A stretch of DNA of 64,000 nt from Burkholderia contaminans (GTDB lineage: Bacteria; Pseudomonadota; Gammaproteobacteria; Burkholderiales; Burkholderiaceae), in the NCBI RefSeq assembly GCF_029633825.1, contig NZ_CP090640.1, positions 62,001 to 126,000 of the forward strand, read 5' to 3'. The notes under the pieces were generated by a model, which was not told where the DNA came from, did no database searches, and was given only the letters and a program-made list of their open reading frames with translations. Shown in pieces: positions 8,305 through 17,851 of the stretch (the first letter of the stretch is position 1; each line of letters opens with the position of its first letter). The translations under genes were made by a program, and so were the position numbers.

Positions 8305-11140
8305 GGTCTGGCAATGATTCGGATGGAGACGACGCACCCGGCACTTCGGGTTCGTCGTCGGGTACGGCAGGCGCGGCAGGCGGTGTCTCGACCGGCAGCG
8401 TGAACCAGAAACGCGCGCCCGTCACATGGCCGTCGGGTGCTGTACGGTTGAACGCGCCGATTTTACCGCCGTGCGCTTCGACGATCGCGCGGCAGATCGC
8501 AAGGCCGAGGCCGATGCCCGGCGTCGCCGATTCCTTCTCGCCGCGCGTGAACTTGTCGAAGATCCGCGTTTCCATCCCGGCCGGCAGGCCGGGACCGTAG
8601 TCGTCGACGAGCACGCGCACGAACGGCAGCCCGTCGTCGGTCACGCGCTCCGCACCGATGTCGAGCGGCGTATCGGCCGGCGTGTACTTCGCCGCGTTCT
8701 CGAACAGGTTGGTGAACAGGCGCTCCATCAGCACCGCGTCCATCTGCAGGAGCGGCAGGTCGGCCGGCAGCACGACGCGCGCCGGATGGCGCGCAAGCAC
8801 GCGCTTGCAGGCGGCGAGTGCGGCGCCGACGGTTTCCTCGAGCAGCGACCACTGGCGCTTCAACTGCAGGCTGCCGGCCTGCAGCCGCGCCATGTCGAGC
8901 AGGTTCGTGACGATGCCCGTCATCCGCAGCGCCTCGTCGTGGATCGCGTCGACGAGTTCTCCCTCGCGCTGCGCGAAGCGTTCGGCCGCCGCCGCATCGC
9001 CGCCCTGTGCGGCCGCGCGCCCGTTCGCGAGCATCGACGAGAAGCCGACGATCGTCGTGAGCGGCGTGCGCAGGTCGTGCGAGATCGCCGACAGCAGCGA
9101 GTTGCGCAGCCGCTCGGATTCCATGTTGACGAGCGCGTCGCGCGCGATCTCGACGTAGTGCACGCGCTCGAGCGCGAGCGCGATCTGCGCGGCGAACGCG
9201 TCGAGCATCCGCTGCTGCTCCGGCACCTCGAGTTCGCGCGGCTCGCGCGATGCGACCGCGAGCACGCCGCGCGTGCGCATCGGCGCCTTCAGCGGCAGGT
9301 ACAGCGCGGCCGTCGCGGGCAACGTATCGGTGCCGCGGCCGGCCGGCTTCTGCTGGTCGTACACCCACTGGCCGACGTCGCTGTCGAGATCGGCGCCCGT
9401 CAGCGTGACGGCCGCATCGGGCTCCTCGATCTTCTGGCGCACCTTGTCCGCGCTGTCGGGCAGCAGGAATGCGACGCGCGCGCGGAACACCTCGCCCACG
9501 TGACGGCTGCCGATCTCGACGATCTGTTCGGTGGTCAGCGCCGCGCCCAGCTCGCGCGCCATCGCGTAGATCGCGCCGGTGCGGCGCTCGCGGCGCTGCG
9601 CGACGCTCGCCTGGCGCGTCAGCGTCGACGTCAGGTGGCTGATCACGAGCGACGTCAGCAGCATCCCGAAGAAGGTCAGCAGGTACTGCGTGTCGCTGAC
9701 CGAGAACGACATGCGCGGCGGCACGAAGAAAAAATCGAACGCGGCCACCGACAGGAACGACTGCAGCACGCCCGGGCCGCGCCCGAGCCGCACGGCCGAG
9801 AACACGACGCCGAGCAGGTACAGCATCACGAGGTTCGTGAGGTCGAGCCGCTCGGACACGAGGCTCGCGACGACCGTGATCGCCGCGCAGATCGCGGCCG
9901 CATACACGTAGTGCCGCGGCGGCGAACGATGCGTGCCGAACTGCGCGAACGCGTCGCGCCAGTCGCGCGCACGCGCGTCGAGGGGCGCTGCACGCGCCTC
10001 GTCGCTCGCGGACGCCCGGATCAGCATCAGGTCGACGTCGCCCGCGCGTTCGGCAAGCTTCTCGCCGAAGGGCCGCACGAAGCGGCGCACGAGCCCGACC
10101 TTCGGCGAGCCGCCCGCGACGATCTTCGACACGTTGCGCACCTTCGCATAGCCGATCAGCGCGGCGACCGCGTCTGCGCCGGCGAGCGTGGCCGTCTCCG
10201 CGCCGAGCTCGGCCGCGAGCTTCAGAGCGTCGAGCGTGCGCTGCCGCCGTGCGTCGGGCAGGCGCTGCAGGCGCGGCGTCTCCACATAGACGGCGATCCA
10301 GTCGGCCTTCAGGCTCGCGGCGAGCCGCGCGGCCGCCCGCACGAGCGTCGGCGCCTCAGGGCCCGGGCCGACGCACACGAGCAGCCGCTCGCGCGCCTGC
10401 CAGATGCGCTGGATCGAACGATCGGCGCGATATTCGCGCATCTGCGCGTCGACGCGATCGGCCGTGCGCCGCAGCGCCAGTTCGCGCAGCGCGATCAGGT
10501 TGCCCTTGCGGAAGAAGTTGCGCACCGCGCGCTCGGCCTGCTGCGCGAGATAGACCTTGCCGTCGCGCATCCGCTCGAGCAGTTCCTCGGCCGGCAGGTC
10601 GACGAGCGTGACTTCGTCGGCCGCGTCGAATACGCGATCGGGCACGGTCTCCCACACGCGGATGCCGGTGATCGCGCCGACCACGTCGTTCAGGCTTTCG
10701 AGGTGCTGGACGTTGACGGTCGTGTAGACGTCGATGCCCGCGTCGAGCAGCTCGTACACATCCTGCCAGCGCTTCAGGTGCCGCGCGCCCTGCACGTTCG
10801 AATGCGCGAGTTCGTCGACGAGGATCAGTTGCGGCTGGCGCGCGAGCGCGCCGTCGAGATCGAATTCGGCAAGTGTGCGGCCGCGATAGTCGATGCGCGC
10901 GAGCGGCAGCACGTCGAGGCCGTCGAGCAGCGCGGCGGTTTCGCTGCGCCCGTGGGTCTCGACGATGCCGACGACGACGTCGACGCCTTCCTGCAGGCGC
11001 TGGCGCGCGGCCTGCAGCATCGCGTAGGTCTTGCCGACACCGGCCGACGCGCCGAAGAAAATCTTGAGCTGGCCGCGCCGCTGCTTTTCTTCGTCACGCT
11101 GCAGCTTGTCGAGGAGTTGGTCTGGATCGGGACGATTCAT
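8297..11140 (-). CDS. kdpD: Turgor/K+-sensing histidine kinase KdpD
   Basis: 947 residues, close to the usual length. The N-terminal KdpD domain has a Walker A motif GASAGVGKT at residues 30-38 and is followed by a universal-stress-like domain. Four membrane helices lie at about 400-500, then a GAF-like region. The phospho-acceptor is His688 (SHDLRTPLTT), and an HATPase domain with GIGLGLAICR follows. It senses K+/turgor and phosphorylates KdpE. It lies 153 bases downstream of kdpC and overlaps kdpE. Confidence 0.97.
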   Translation of the reverse strand: MNRPDPDQLLDKLQRDEEKQRRGQLKIFFGASAGVGKTYAMLQAARQRLQEGVDVVVGIVETHGRSETAALLDGLDVLPLARIDYRGRTLAEFDLDGALARQPQLILVDELAHSNVQGARHLKRWQDVYELLDAGIDVYTTVNVQHLESLNDVVGAITGIRVWETVPDRVFDAADEVTLVDLPAEELLERMRDGKVYLAQQAERAVRNFFRKGNLIALRELALRRTADRVDAQMREYRADRSIQRIWQARERLLVCVGPGPEAPTLVRAAARLAASLKADWIAVYVETPRLQRLPDARRQRTLDALKLAAELGAETATLAGADAVAALIGYAKVRNVSKIVAGGSPKVGLVRRFVRPFGEKLAERAGDVDLMLIRASASDEARAAPLDARARDWRDAFAQFGTHRSPPRHYVYAAAICAAITVVASLVSERLDLTNLVMLYLLGVVFSAVRLGRGPGVLQSFLSVAAFDFFFVPPRMSFSVSDTQYLLTFFGMLLTSLVISHLTSTLTRQASVAQRRERRTGAIYAMARELGAALTTEQIVEIGSRHVGEVFRARVAFLLPDSADKVRQKIEEPDAAVTLTGADLDSDVGQWVYDQQKPAGRGTDTLPATAALYLPLKAPMRTRGVLAVASREPRELEVPEQQRMLDAFAAQIALALERVHYVEIARDALVNMESERLRNSLLSAISHDLRTPLTTIVGFSSMLANGRAAAQGGDAAAAERFAQREGELVDAIHDEALRMTGIVTNLLDMARLQAGSLQLKRQWSLLEETVGAALAACKRVLARHPARVVLPADLPLLQMDAVLMERLFTNLFENAAKYTPADTPLDIGAERVTDDGLPFVRVLVDDYGPGLPAGMETRIFDKFTRGEKESATPGIGLGLAICRAIVEAHGGKIGAFNRTAPDGHVTGARFWFTLPVETPPAAPAVPDDEPEVPGASSPSESLPDHE

Positions 11141-11293
11141 GCGTCAGAAAGGCGGAGCGCCCGGATGCGCGCGAGTACGAGCATTGTTGTTCCAAATCGC
11201 CGCAAAAGGCAAAGACGGCGCATGCGCCGTCGGGAAAAAGCTGCGTCCGGCGCGGATCGGGCCGCGCCGGACGCCGGTTGCCCGGATGCCCGG

Positions 11294-11875
11294 TCAGTGC
11301 GCGGCCTGCGCCGCGTCGAGTGCGAGGTTCAGCTGCAGCACGTTCACGCGCGGTTCGCCGAGCACGCCGAACTGGCGGCCCTTCGTGTTCGCGGCGACGA
11401 GCTGCGCGACCGCGTCGGGCGCCAGGTTGCGCGCCTTCGCGACGCGCTCGACCTGGTACGCGGCGGCGGCCGGCGTGATTTCCGGATCGAGGCCGCTCGC
11501 CGACGCCGTCACGAGGTCGACCGGCACCGGCTTCGACATGTCGGTGCCCGCGTCGCGCAGCGCGGCGATGCGCCCCTTCACCTGGTCGGCAAGCGACGGG
11601 TTCAGCGGGCCCAGGTTCGAGCCGCCGGAGCCGGTCGCGTTGTACGGCATCGGCGTCGTGGCCGACAGCCGGCCCCAGAAATACTTCGGCGCGTCGAACT
11701 GCTGGCCGATCAGCGCGGAGCCGACCGCCTTGCCGTCCTTCTCGATCAGGCTGCCGTTCGCCTGAGACGGGAACACGGCCTGGCCGATCACGGTCATCAC
11801 GGCCGGGTAAGCGAGCCCCGTCACCGCGGTCAGCACGACAAAGATCACGACGAGCGGACGAATCAACGTTTTCAT
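11294..11875 (-). CDS. kdpC: Kdp K+-ATPase subunit KdpC
   Basis: 193 residues with one N-terminal membrane helix ([17 protein letters not shown]) and a periplasmic domain ending in the family's [10 protein letters not shown]. KdpC stabilises the KdpFABC complex and helps in K+/ATP affinity. The start has an AAGGA ribosome site. The gene follows kdpB by 25 bases. Confidence 0.97.
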   Translation of the reverse strand: MKTLIRPLVVIFVVLTAVTGLAYPAVMTVIGQAVFPSQANGSLIEKDGKAVGSALIGQQFDAPKYFWGRLSATTPMPYNATGSGGSNLGPLNPSLADQVKGRIAALRDAGTDMSKPVPVDLVTASASGLDPEITPAAAAYQVERVAKARNLAPDAVAQLVAANTKGRQFGVLGEPRVNVLQLNLALDAAQAAH

Positions 11876-11900
11876 GATGTTTCCTTCAAATACGGCCGGC

Positions 11901-13985
11901 TCAGGCCCAGCCGAGTGCAGCGAGCGTCATGTCGATCAGCTTGATGAACGGGAACGGCAGCAGCACGCCGCCGAGGCCGTACACCAGCAGGTTGCGGCGC
12001 AGGAGCGAAGCCGCGCCGAGCGGCCGGTACGTGACGCCCTTCAGCGCCAGCGGAATCAGCGCGACGATGATCAGCGCGTTGAAGATCACCGCCGACAGGA
12101 TCGCGGACGCCGGCGACGTCAGGTGCATGATGTCGAGCACGCGCAGCTGCGGGTACGTCGTCACGAATGCGGCCGGGATGATCGCGAAGTACTTCGCGAT
12201 GTCGTTCGCGATCGAGAACGTCGTCAGCGACCCGCGCGTCATCAGCATCTGCTTGCCGATCTCGACGATCTCGATCAGCTTCGTCGGGTTCGAGTCGAGG
12301 TCGACCATGTTGCCGGCTTCCTTCGCCGCCTGCGTGCCGGTGTTCATCGCCACGGCGACGTCGGCCTGCGCGAGCGCCGGTGCGTCGTTGGTGCCGTCGC
12401 CCGTCATCGCGACGAGGCGCCCTGCGGCCTGGTGCTCGCGGATCGTCGCGAGCTTGGTTTCCGGCGTCGCTTCCGCGAGGAAATCGTCGACGCCCGCTTC
12501 CGCCGCGATCGCCGCGGCCGTCAACCGGTTGTCGCCCGTCACCATCACGGTCTTGATGCCCATCTTGCGCAGCTCCGCGAAGCGCTCCTTGATGCCGCCC
12601 TTCACGATGTCCTTCAGCTCGATCACGCCGAGCACGCGCGCCGCCCCGTCCTGCAGGTCGGCCACGACGAGCGGCGTGCTGCCGCGGCGCGCGACTTCGT
12701 CGACCGCACGGCGCACTTCCTCGGGGAAGCGGCTGCCGTGCGTCTCGACGTAATTGCGGATCGCATCGGCCGCACCCTTGCGGATTTCACGGCCCGGCAG
12801 GTCGACGCCGCTCATCCGCGTCTGCGCGGAGAAGCCGATGAACGTCGCGTGCAGCTGCCCCATGTCGCGCTGGCGAATGTTGAAACGTTCCTTCGCGAGC
12901 ACGACGATGCTGCGGCCTTCCGGCGTTTCGTCGGCGAGCGACGACAGTTGCGCGGCATCGGCCAGCGCTTCCTCGGTCACGCCCGGCGCCGGCACGAACG
13001 TCGATGCCTGGCGGTTGCCGAGCGTGATCGTGCCGGTCTTGTCGAGCAGCAGCACGTCGACGTCGCCGGCGGCTTCCACCGCGCGGCCCGACGTCGCGAT
13101 CACGTTCGCCTGCATCATCCGGCTCATCCCGGCCACGCCGATCGCGGACAGCAGGCCGCCGATCGTCGTCGGGATCAGGCACACCAGCAGCGCGACGAGC
13201 GCAGTGATCGTCACCACGTGGCCGGCCTTCATCGCTTCGACGGAGAACATCGAGAACGGCAGCAGCGTCGCGGTCGCGAGCAGCATCACGATCGTCAGCG
13301 CGACGAGCAGGATCGTCAGCGCGATCTCGTTCGGCGTCTTCTTGCGCTTCGCGCCTTCGACCATCGCGATCATCCGGTCGAGGAACGCCTCGCCGGGGTT
13401 CGCGGTGACCTTGACGACGATCCAGTCCGACAGCACGCGCGTGCCGCCCGTGACCGACGAGAAGTCGCCGCCCGATTCGCGGATCACCGGCGCGGATTCG
13501 CCGGTGATCGCCGACTCGTCGACCGAGGCGACGCCATCGACCACCTCGCCGTCGGCCGGGATCACGTCGCCGGCCTCGACCAGCACGACGTCGCCTTTAC
13601 GCAGCTCGGTCGCGGTCGTGATGCGGATCGGCGACTTCGGATGCGGCTCGTTGAGCTTCTTCGCCATCACGTCTTTCTTCGCGCTGCGCAGCGACGCCGC
13701 CTGCGCCTTCGAACGCCCTTCGGCGAGCGCTTCGGCGAAGTTCGCGAACAGCACGGTGAACCACAGCCACAGCGCGATCGCGAGGATGAAGCCCGCGGGC
13801 GCCTCGGCCTGGCCGGCGAGCGCCGCGATCCACAGGATCGTGGTGAGGATGCTGCCGACGTACACGCAGAACATCACCGGATTGCGGAACTGCGTGCGCG
13901 GCGTGAGTTTCTTGAACGAGTCCACGATCGCCGGGCGCAGCAGCGCCGGATCGAACATGGACCGTGTTGCGGAATGTTGAGTCAT
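11901..13985 (-). CDS. kdpB: Kdp K+-ATPase catalytic P-type subunit KdpB
   Basis: 694 residues, full length. The P-type ATPase signature DKTGT holds the phosphorylated Asp315; the actuator loop TGES is at 161-164, and [12 protein letters not shown] marks the hinge. It hydrolyses ATP to power K+ uptake through KdpA in the inner membrane. It follows kdpA by 54 bases. No substitutions in key motifs were noticed. Confidence 0.98.
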   Translation of the reverse strand: MTQHSATRSMFDPALLRPAIVDSFKKLTPRTQFRNPVMFCVYVGSILTTILWIAALAGQAEAPAGFILAIALWLWFTVLFANFAEALAEGRSKAQAASLRSAKKDVMAKKLNEPHPKSPIRITTATELRKGDVVLVEAGDVIPADGEVVDGVASVDESAITGESAPVIRESGGDFSSVTGGTRVLSDWIVVKVTANPGEAFLDRMIAMVEGAKRKKTPNEIALTILLVALTIVMLLATATLLPFSMFSVEAMKAGHVVTITALVALLVCLIPTTIGGLLSAIGVAGMSRMMQANVIATSGRAVEAAGDVDVLLLDKTGTITLGNRQASTFVPAPGVTEEALADAAQLSSLADETPEGRSIVVLAKERFNIRQRDMGQLHATFIGFSAQTRMSGVDLPGREIRKGAADAIRNYVETHGSRFPEEVRRAVDEVARRGSTPLVVADLQDGAARVLGVIELKDIVKGGIKERFAELRKMGIKTVMVTGDNRLTAAAIAAEAGVDDFLAEATPETKLATIREHQAAGRLVAMTGDGTNDAPALAQADVAVAMNTGTQAAKEAGNMVDLDSNPTKLIEIVEIGKQMLMTRGSLTTFSIANDIAKYFAIIPAAFVTTYPQLRVLDIMHLTSPASAILSAVIFNALIIVALIPLALKGVTYRPLGAASLLRRNLLVYGLGGVLLPFPFIKLIDMTLAALGWA

Positions 13986-14039
13986 TGCGATCTCTTCAAT
14001 CTCTTCAGTCTTTTCAATGTGTCGCCATGCGGGCGCGCA

Positions 14040-15845
14040 TCACGCGCCCAGCCACATCATCAGGTGCTCGACGCCCGGGCCGAGCGCAAGCGCCGGCACG
14101 TAGGTCAGCGCGCCCACCAGCAGCACGGTGCCGAGCAGCAGCACGACGAACAGCGGGCCGTGCGTCGGCAGCGTGCCGCTCGTCACCGCGATGCGCTTCT
14201 TCGCGGCGAGCGAGCCGGCGATCGCCAGCACCGGCACGATCGTGCCGAAGCGGCCGAACCACATCGCGATCGCGGTCGTCCAGTTGTAGAACGGCGTGCC
14301 GACCGTCAGGCCCGCGAACGCGCTGCCGTTGTTGTTGGCGGCCGAGCTGAACGCGTACAGGATTTCCGAGAAGCCGTGCGGCCCCGGGTTCGCGATGCCG
14401 GCCTTGCCCGCATCGGCGAGCACGGCGATCGACGTACCGACCAGCACCAGCAGCGGCGTGAGCAGCACGACGATCGACACCATCTTCATCTCGTACGCCT
14501 CGATCTTCTTGCCGACGTATTCCGGCGTGCGGCCGATCATCAGGCCGGCGACGAACACCGCGAGCAGCGCGAACACGAGCATCCCGTAGAGACCCGAGCC
14601 GACCCCGCCGTAGACCACCTCGCCCAGCTGAATCAGCAGCATCGGCACGAGGCCGCCGAGCGGCGTCAGCGAATCGTGCATCGTGTCGACGGCGCCGCAC
14701 GACGCAGCCGTCGTCGCGACCGTGAAGATGCCGGTCTGCGCGATACCGAAGCGCGTTTCCTTGCCCTCCATGTTGCCGCCCGGCTGCAGCGCGCTCGCCG
14801 TCTGGTCGACGTGCAGCGCGGCGAGCGTCGGGTTGCCGCCCTGCTCGGCGCTCACCTCGAAGCCGATCGCGATCACGAACGCGACCGTCATCGCCGCGAG
14901 CACCGCGATACCCTGCCGGCGGTCGCCGATCATGCGGCCGAACACGAGACACAGCGAGGCCGGGATGATCAGGATCGCGAAGATCTGGATGAAGTTCGCG
15001 AACGGCGTCGGGTTCTCGTACGGGTGCGCGGAGTTCGCGTTGAAGAAGCCGCCACCATTGGTGCCGAGCATCTTGATCGCTTCCTGCGACGCGACCGGGC
15101 CCATTGCAAGCGTCTGCTTCGTGAGCGGGGTCGGCACCGTGACCGGATTGCCCTTGTCGTCCTTCACCGGATTGCCCTGCGCGTCGAGCTTCGGCGCCGC
15201 ATAGGTGCTCGTCTGCAGCACCGGCACGTCCTCGTACGCCTTCATGTTCTGGATCACGCCCTGGCTCATCAGCAGCGCGGCGATGATCACCGACATCGGC
15301 ACGAGCACGTACATCGTCACGCGCGTGAGGTCGACCCAGAAGTTGCCGATCGTCTGCGCGGTATGGCGCGCGAAGCCGCGGATCAGCGCGATCACGACGA
15401 CGATGCCGGTTGCCGCCGACAGGAAGTTCTGCACGGTCAGGCCGAGCATCTGCGTCAGGTAGCTGACGGTCTGCTCCGGCGTGTAGTCCTGCCAGTTCGT
15501 GTTGGTGACGAAGCTGACTGCCGTGTTGAACGCGCCGTCGACCGTCATCGCGCCGAACTGCTGCGGATTGCCGGGCAGGAAGCCCTGCAGGCGCAGCAGG
15601 CCGTAGAGGAACAGCGCGCCGAGCGCGTTGAACGCGATCGTCGCGACGGCGTACTGCTTCCAGTTCATCTCGCTGCCGGCGTCGACGCCGGCGATGCGGT
15701 ACATCGCGCGCTCGAGCGGCCCGAACACGCGCACGACGCGCGAGCTGCCGTCCATGACCGCGGACAGATAGCGGGCGACCGGAACGGCCGCCGCCAGCAG
15801 CACGACGATGAAGATCAGCGTTTGCAAGAGATTGTTCGCGTTCAT
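14040..15845 (-). CDS. kdpA: Kdp K+-translocating subunit KdpA
   Basis: 601 residues with about ten membrane spans and repeated selectivity-filter-like loops (for example TNTNWQ and NGGGFFNANSAHP), typical of this K+-channel-like subunit. It selects and carries K+ at micromolar concentration. The ATG overlaps the kdpF stop codon (ATGA), so translation is coupled. Confidence 0.97.
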   Translation of the reverse strand: MNANNLLQTLIFIVVLLAAAVPVARYLSAVMDGSSRVVRVFGPLERAMYRIAGVDAGSEMNWKQYAVATIAFNALGALFLYGLLRLQGFLPGNPQQFGAMTVDGAFNTAVSFVTNTNWQDYTPEQTVSYLTQMLGLTVQNFLSAATGIVVVIALIRGFARHTAQTIGNFWVDLTRVTMYVLVPMSVIIAALLMSQGVIQNMKAYEDVPVLQTSTYAAPKLDAQGNPVKDDKGNPVTVPTPLTKQTLAMGPVASQEAIKMLGTNGGGFFNANSAHPYENPTPFANFIQIFAILIIPASLCLVFGRMIGDRRQGIAVLAAMTVAFVIAIGFEVSAEQGGNPTLAALHVDQTASALQPGGNMEGKETRFGIAQTGIFTVATTAASCGAVDTMHDSLTPLGGLVPMLLIQLGEVVYGGVGSGLYGMLVFALLAVFVAGLMIGRTPEYVGKKIEAYEMKMVSIVVLLTPLLVLVGTSIAVLADAGKAGIANPGPHGFSEILYAFSSAANNNGSAFAGLTVGTPFYNWTTAIAMWFGRFGTIVPVLAIAGSLAAKKRIAVTSGTLPTHGPLFVVLLLGTVLLVGALTYVPALALGPGVEHLMMWLGA

Positions 15846-15934
15846 TCGATGTCCTCCGCGCGCAGCAGCGCAAAGACGAGATACGCGAACAGCAGGGCCG
15901 TCGAGGCGCCCGCCAGCCAAAGCATCCAGGTCAT
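15842..15934 (-). CDS. kdpF: Kdp complex small stabilising subunit KdpF
   Basis: 30 residues, starting MTWMLWLAGASTALLF and ending RAEDIE: one hydrophobic helix with a short charged tail, the standard KdpF shape. It is a lipid-like peptide that stabilises the KdpABC complex. It overlaps kdpA at its 3' end and the preceding 35-codon ORF at its 5' end, each by an ATGA junction, which supports real translation despite its size. Confidence 0.9.
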   Translation of the reverse strand: MTWMLWLAGASTALLFAYLVFALLRAEDIE

Positions 15935-16038
15935 GCTCGCCCCCCGCGACCGTATTGCACGAGCTTGTCGCAACCGGCAATCAAACCGAGGATCAGCGCG
16001 GTGAAGAGCACCAGTGCGCCGATAAATACCCCATCCAT
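15931..16038 (-). CDS. 35-residue membrane micro-ORF leading the kdp operon
   Basis: A small open frame coding for a single hydrophobic helix (VFIGALVLFTALILGLIAGC) with a polar basic tail (DKLVQYGRGGRA). It has a GGAG ribosome site eight bases before its ATG and its stop overlaps the kdpF start (ATGA). That chain of overlaps argues that it is translated as the first gene of the operon. An in-frame ATG at 16053 lacks a ribosome site. I do not recognise a named family; a second KdpF-like accessory peptide or a translational lead-in are both possible. Confidence 0.65.
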   Translation of the reverse strand: MDGVFIGALVLFTALILGLIAGCDKLVQYGRGGRA

Positions 16039-16101
16039 TTTTCTGTTCTCCATCGTCGAAATCAGACGACTAGAACCTTATGGGAACGCACGTAAAGGAC
16101 G

Positions 16102-16141
16102 GGTCAAAGGTATCGGGGCGCGTATAAAAAACGCGTAAACG
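16102..16141 (-). promoter_or_regulatory. Candidate KdpE operator and -35 of the kdp promoter
   Basis: On the minus strand the AT-rich stretch at 16141-16121, reading GTTTACGCG then TTTTTTATACG, stands out in GC-rich DNA and resembles the T-rich KdpE site known upstream of E. coli kdpFABC. TTGACC at 16107-16102 could be the -35 hexamer. The -10 match (CATAAG) is weak and at a long spacing, as expected for an activator-dependent promoter. This is an inference from pattern and position. Confidence 0.4.
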
Positions 16142-16245
16142 TGGCATTCGGGGGAGAACGACGGAAACCGGGAGGCGGGACGGGAGGCGCCGTGGCGCCG
16201 CCCGGACAAGCGCGTGCCGGCATGGCGCCGGCACGGGGGGACAGG

Positions 16246-17220
16246 TCAGGGAACGAGGATCGTCGAGCCGGTGGTCTTGCGCGCTTCGAGGTCGGCATGC
16301 GCGCGGCCGACTTCCGCGAGCGGGTAGCGCTGGTTGATGCTCGTCTTCACCTTGCCCGACAGGATCACGCCGAACAGCTCGGCGGCCGCGGCTTCGAGAT
16401 CGGCGCGCTTCGCGATGTACGAGAACAGCGTCGGCCGCGTGAAGAACAGCGAACCGCGCGACGAGAATTCCTTCGAGTCGATCGGCGGCAGCGGGCCCGA
16501 CGCATTGCCGAAGCTGACGAAATAGCCGAGCGGCGCGAGGCAGTCGAGCGAACCGATGTAGGTGTCCTTGCCGATCGAGTCGTAGACGACCGGCACGCCC
16601 GCGCCGCTCGTGATCTCCTTCACGCGCTGCGTGAAGTTCTCGCGCGTGTACACGATCGGATGGTCGCAGCCGTGCGCCTTTGCGAGTGCGGCCTTCTCGT
16701 CGGAGCCGACCGTCCCGATCACGGTCGCGCCGAGCGCCTTCGCCCACTGGCACACGAGCAGGCCGACGCCGCCGGCCGCCGCGTGGATCAGGATCGTGTC
16801 GCCGGCCTTCACCGGATACGTGCGGCGCAGCAGGTAGTGCGCGGTCAGGCCCTGCAGCATCACCGACGCCGCGTCGTCGTAGCTGATGCCGTCCGGCAGC
16901 TTCACGAGCCGCTCGGCCGGCATCACGCGTTCCTGCGCGTACGCGCCCGGCGGCTGCCCGACGTACGCGACGCGGTCGCCCGCCTTGAACGTGGTCACGC
17001 CTTCGCCGACGGCCGTCACCTCGCCTGCCGCCTCCATCCCGAGACCGCCGGGCAGCGCCTGCGGGTAAAGGCCGGTGCGGAAATACACGTCGATGTAGTT
17101 GAGGCCGACCGCGTGCTGACGGATACGGACTTCACCCGCCTTCGGTTCGCCGACCTCGACATCGACCCACTTCATCACGTCCGGGCCGCCCGGTTGGTCG
17201 TATCGGATTGCTTTCGGCAT
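16246..17220 (-). CDS. NADPH:quinone oxidoreductase (zinc-free MDR family)
   Basis: 324 residues, the usual length of the QOR family. A GroES-like N-terminal domain (MPKAIRYDQPGGPDVMKW) is followed by a Rossmann domain with HAAAGGVGLLVCQWAK for NADPH binding. The catalytic zinc cysteines of alcohol dehydrogenases are absent. It likely reduces quinones by one or two electrons in the cytoplasm. Downstream on the same strand, after 207 bases, begins the kdp operon under its own promoter. Confidence 0.92.
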   Translation of the reverse strand: MPKAIRYDQPGGPDVMKWVDVEVGEPKAGEVRIRQHAVGLNYIDVYFRTGLYPQALPGGLGMEAAGEVTAVGEGVTTFKAGDRVAYVGQPPGAYAQERVMPAERLVKLPDGISYDDAASVMLQGLTAHYLLRRTYPVKAGDTILIHAAAGGVGLLVCQWAKALGATVIGTVGSDEKAALAKAHGCDHPIVYTRENFTQRVKEITSGAGVPVVYDSIGKDTYIGSLDCLAPLGYFVSFGNASGPLPPIDSKEFSSRGSLFFTRPTLFSYIAKRADLEAAAAELFGVILSGKVKTSINQRYPLAEVGRAHADLEARKTTGSTILVP

Positions 17221-17410
17221 CGCTTCGCTCCTCGTGTCTGATTCTGTCTGGGAAAAATCCGGGTCGCCGATCCGCGGAGCCGGCCGGTTCATGCGGGAAC
17301 CGGCCGGCAGTCGCGCGTCGCGACGCCCGATTCTCGCGCGCCGCGGCCATCCGTGCATGGCCCTGCCGCCGGCAGGGGCAATCGGGCGCGGGATCGGGCG
17401 CGGGTAGACC

Positions 17411-17803
17411 TTAGCAAATGTCCTGCATGTTGCGCGCCAGGTCGTCGAGCAGCATCCGCGCGGTGGCGACGTTGGTCGCGACCGGCACGTCGTGCACGTC
17501 GCATGCGCGCACGAGCGCGGTGATGTCGGGGTCGTGCGGCTGCGCGGTCATCGGGTCGCGCAGGAACACGACGATGTCGATGCGGCCGTCGGCCAGCTCC
17601 GCACCGATCTGCAGGTCGCCGCCGAGCGGCCCCGACAGCTTGCGCTCGACCTCGAGCCCGTGCGCGTCCGCGATGCGGCCGCCGGTCGTGCCGGTCGCCA
17701 CCAGCCGGCATTGCGCGAGCGTCGCGCGGAATTCGCCCGCGAGCGCGACGATCTCGTCCTTCTTCGCGTCGTGCGCAATCAATGCGATGCGGGGTTTGCT
17801 CAT
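17411..17803 (-). CDS. mgsA: Methylglyoxal synthase
   Basis: 130 residues. It converts dihydroxyacetone phosphate to methylglyoxal and phosphate, an overflow bypass of glycolysis that relieves sugar-phosphate stress. The expected active-site residues are present: Asp63 in SGPLGGDLQ, and His90 and Asp93 in [11 protein letters not shown], matching E. coli Asp71, His98 and Asp101. It lies alone, 48 bases after the SDR gene on the same strand. Confidence 0.96.
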   Translation of the reverse strand: MSKPRIALIAHDAKKDEIVALAGEFRATLAQCRLVATGTTGGRIADAHGLEVERKLSGPLGGDLQIGAELADGRIDIVVFLRDPMTAQPHDPDITALVRACDVHDVPVATNVATARMLLDDLARNMQDIC

Positions 17804-17851
17804 CTCCAGGTCCTTTGTCTCAGGTGGTTGTCGTGAAAGGCGGCGCGCGCG

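Noticed and set aside
8426..11944. Long plus-strand open frame opposite kdpD
   Set aside because: Same reason: Arg/Ala/His-rich composition with no domain and complete overlap with kdpD.
11874..16004. Very long plus-strand open frame opposite kdpA and kdpB
   Set aside because: It is His/Arg/Asp-rich nonsense lying antisense to well-recognised kdp genes. In ~68% GC DNA stop codons are rare on the opposite strand, so such frames arise by chance.
16214..16234. GTGCCGG/CCGGCAC hairpin downstream of the quinone oxidoreductase
   Set aside because: Seven pairs, no T-run, and many such palindromes occur by chance at this base composition.
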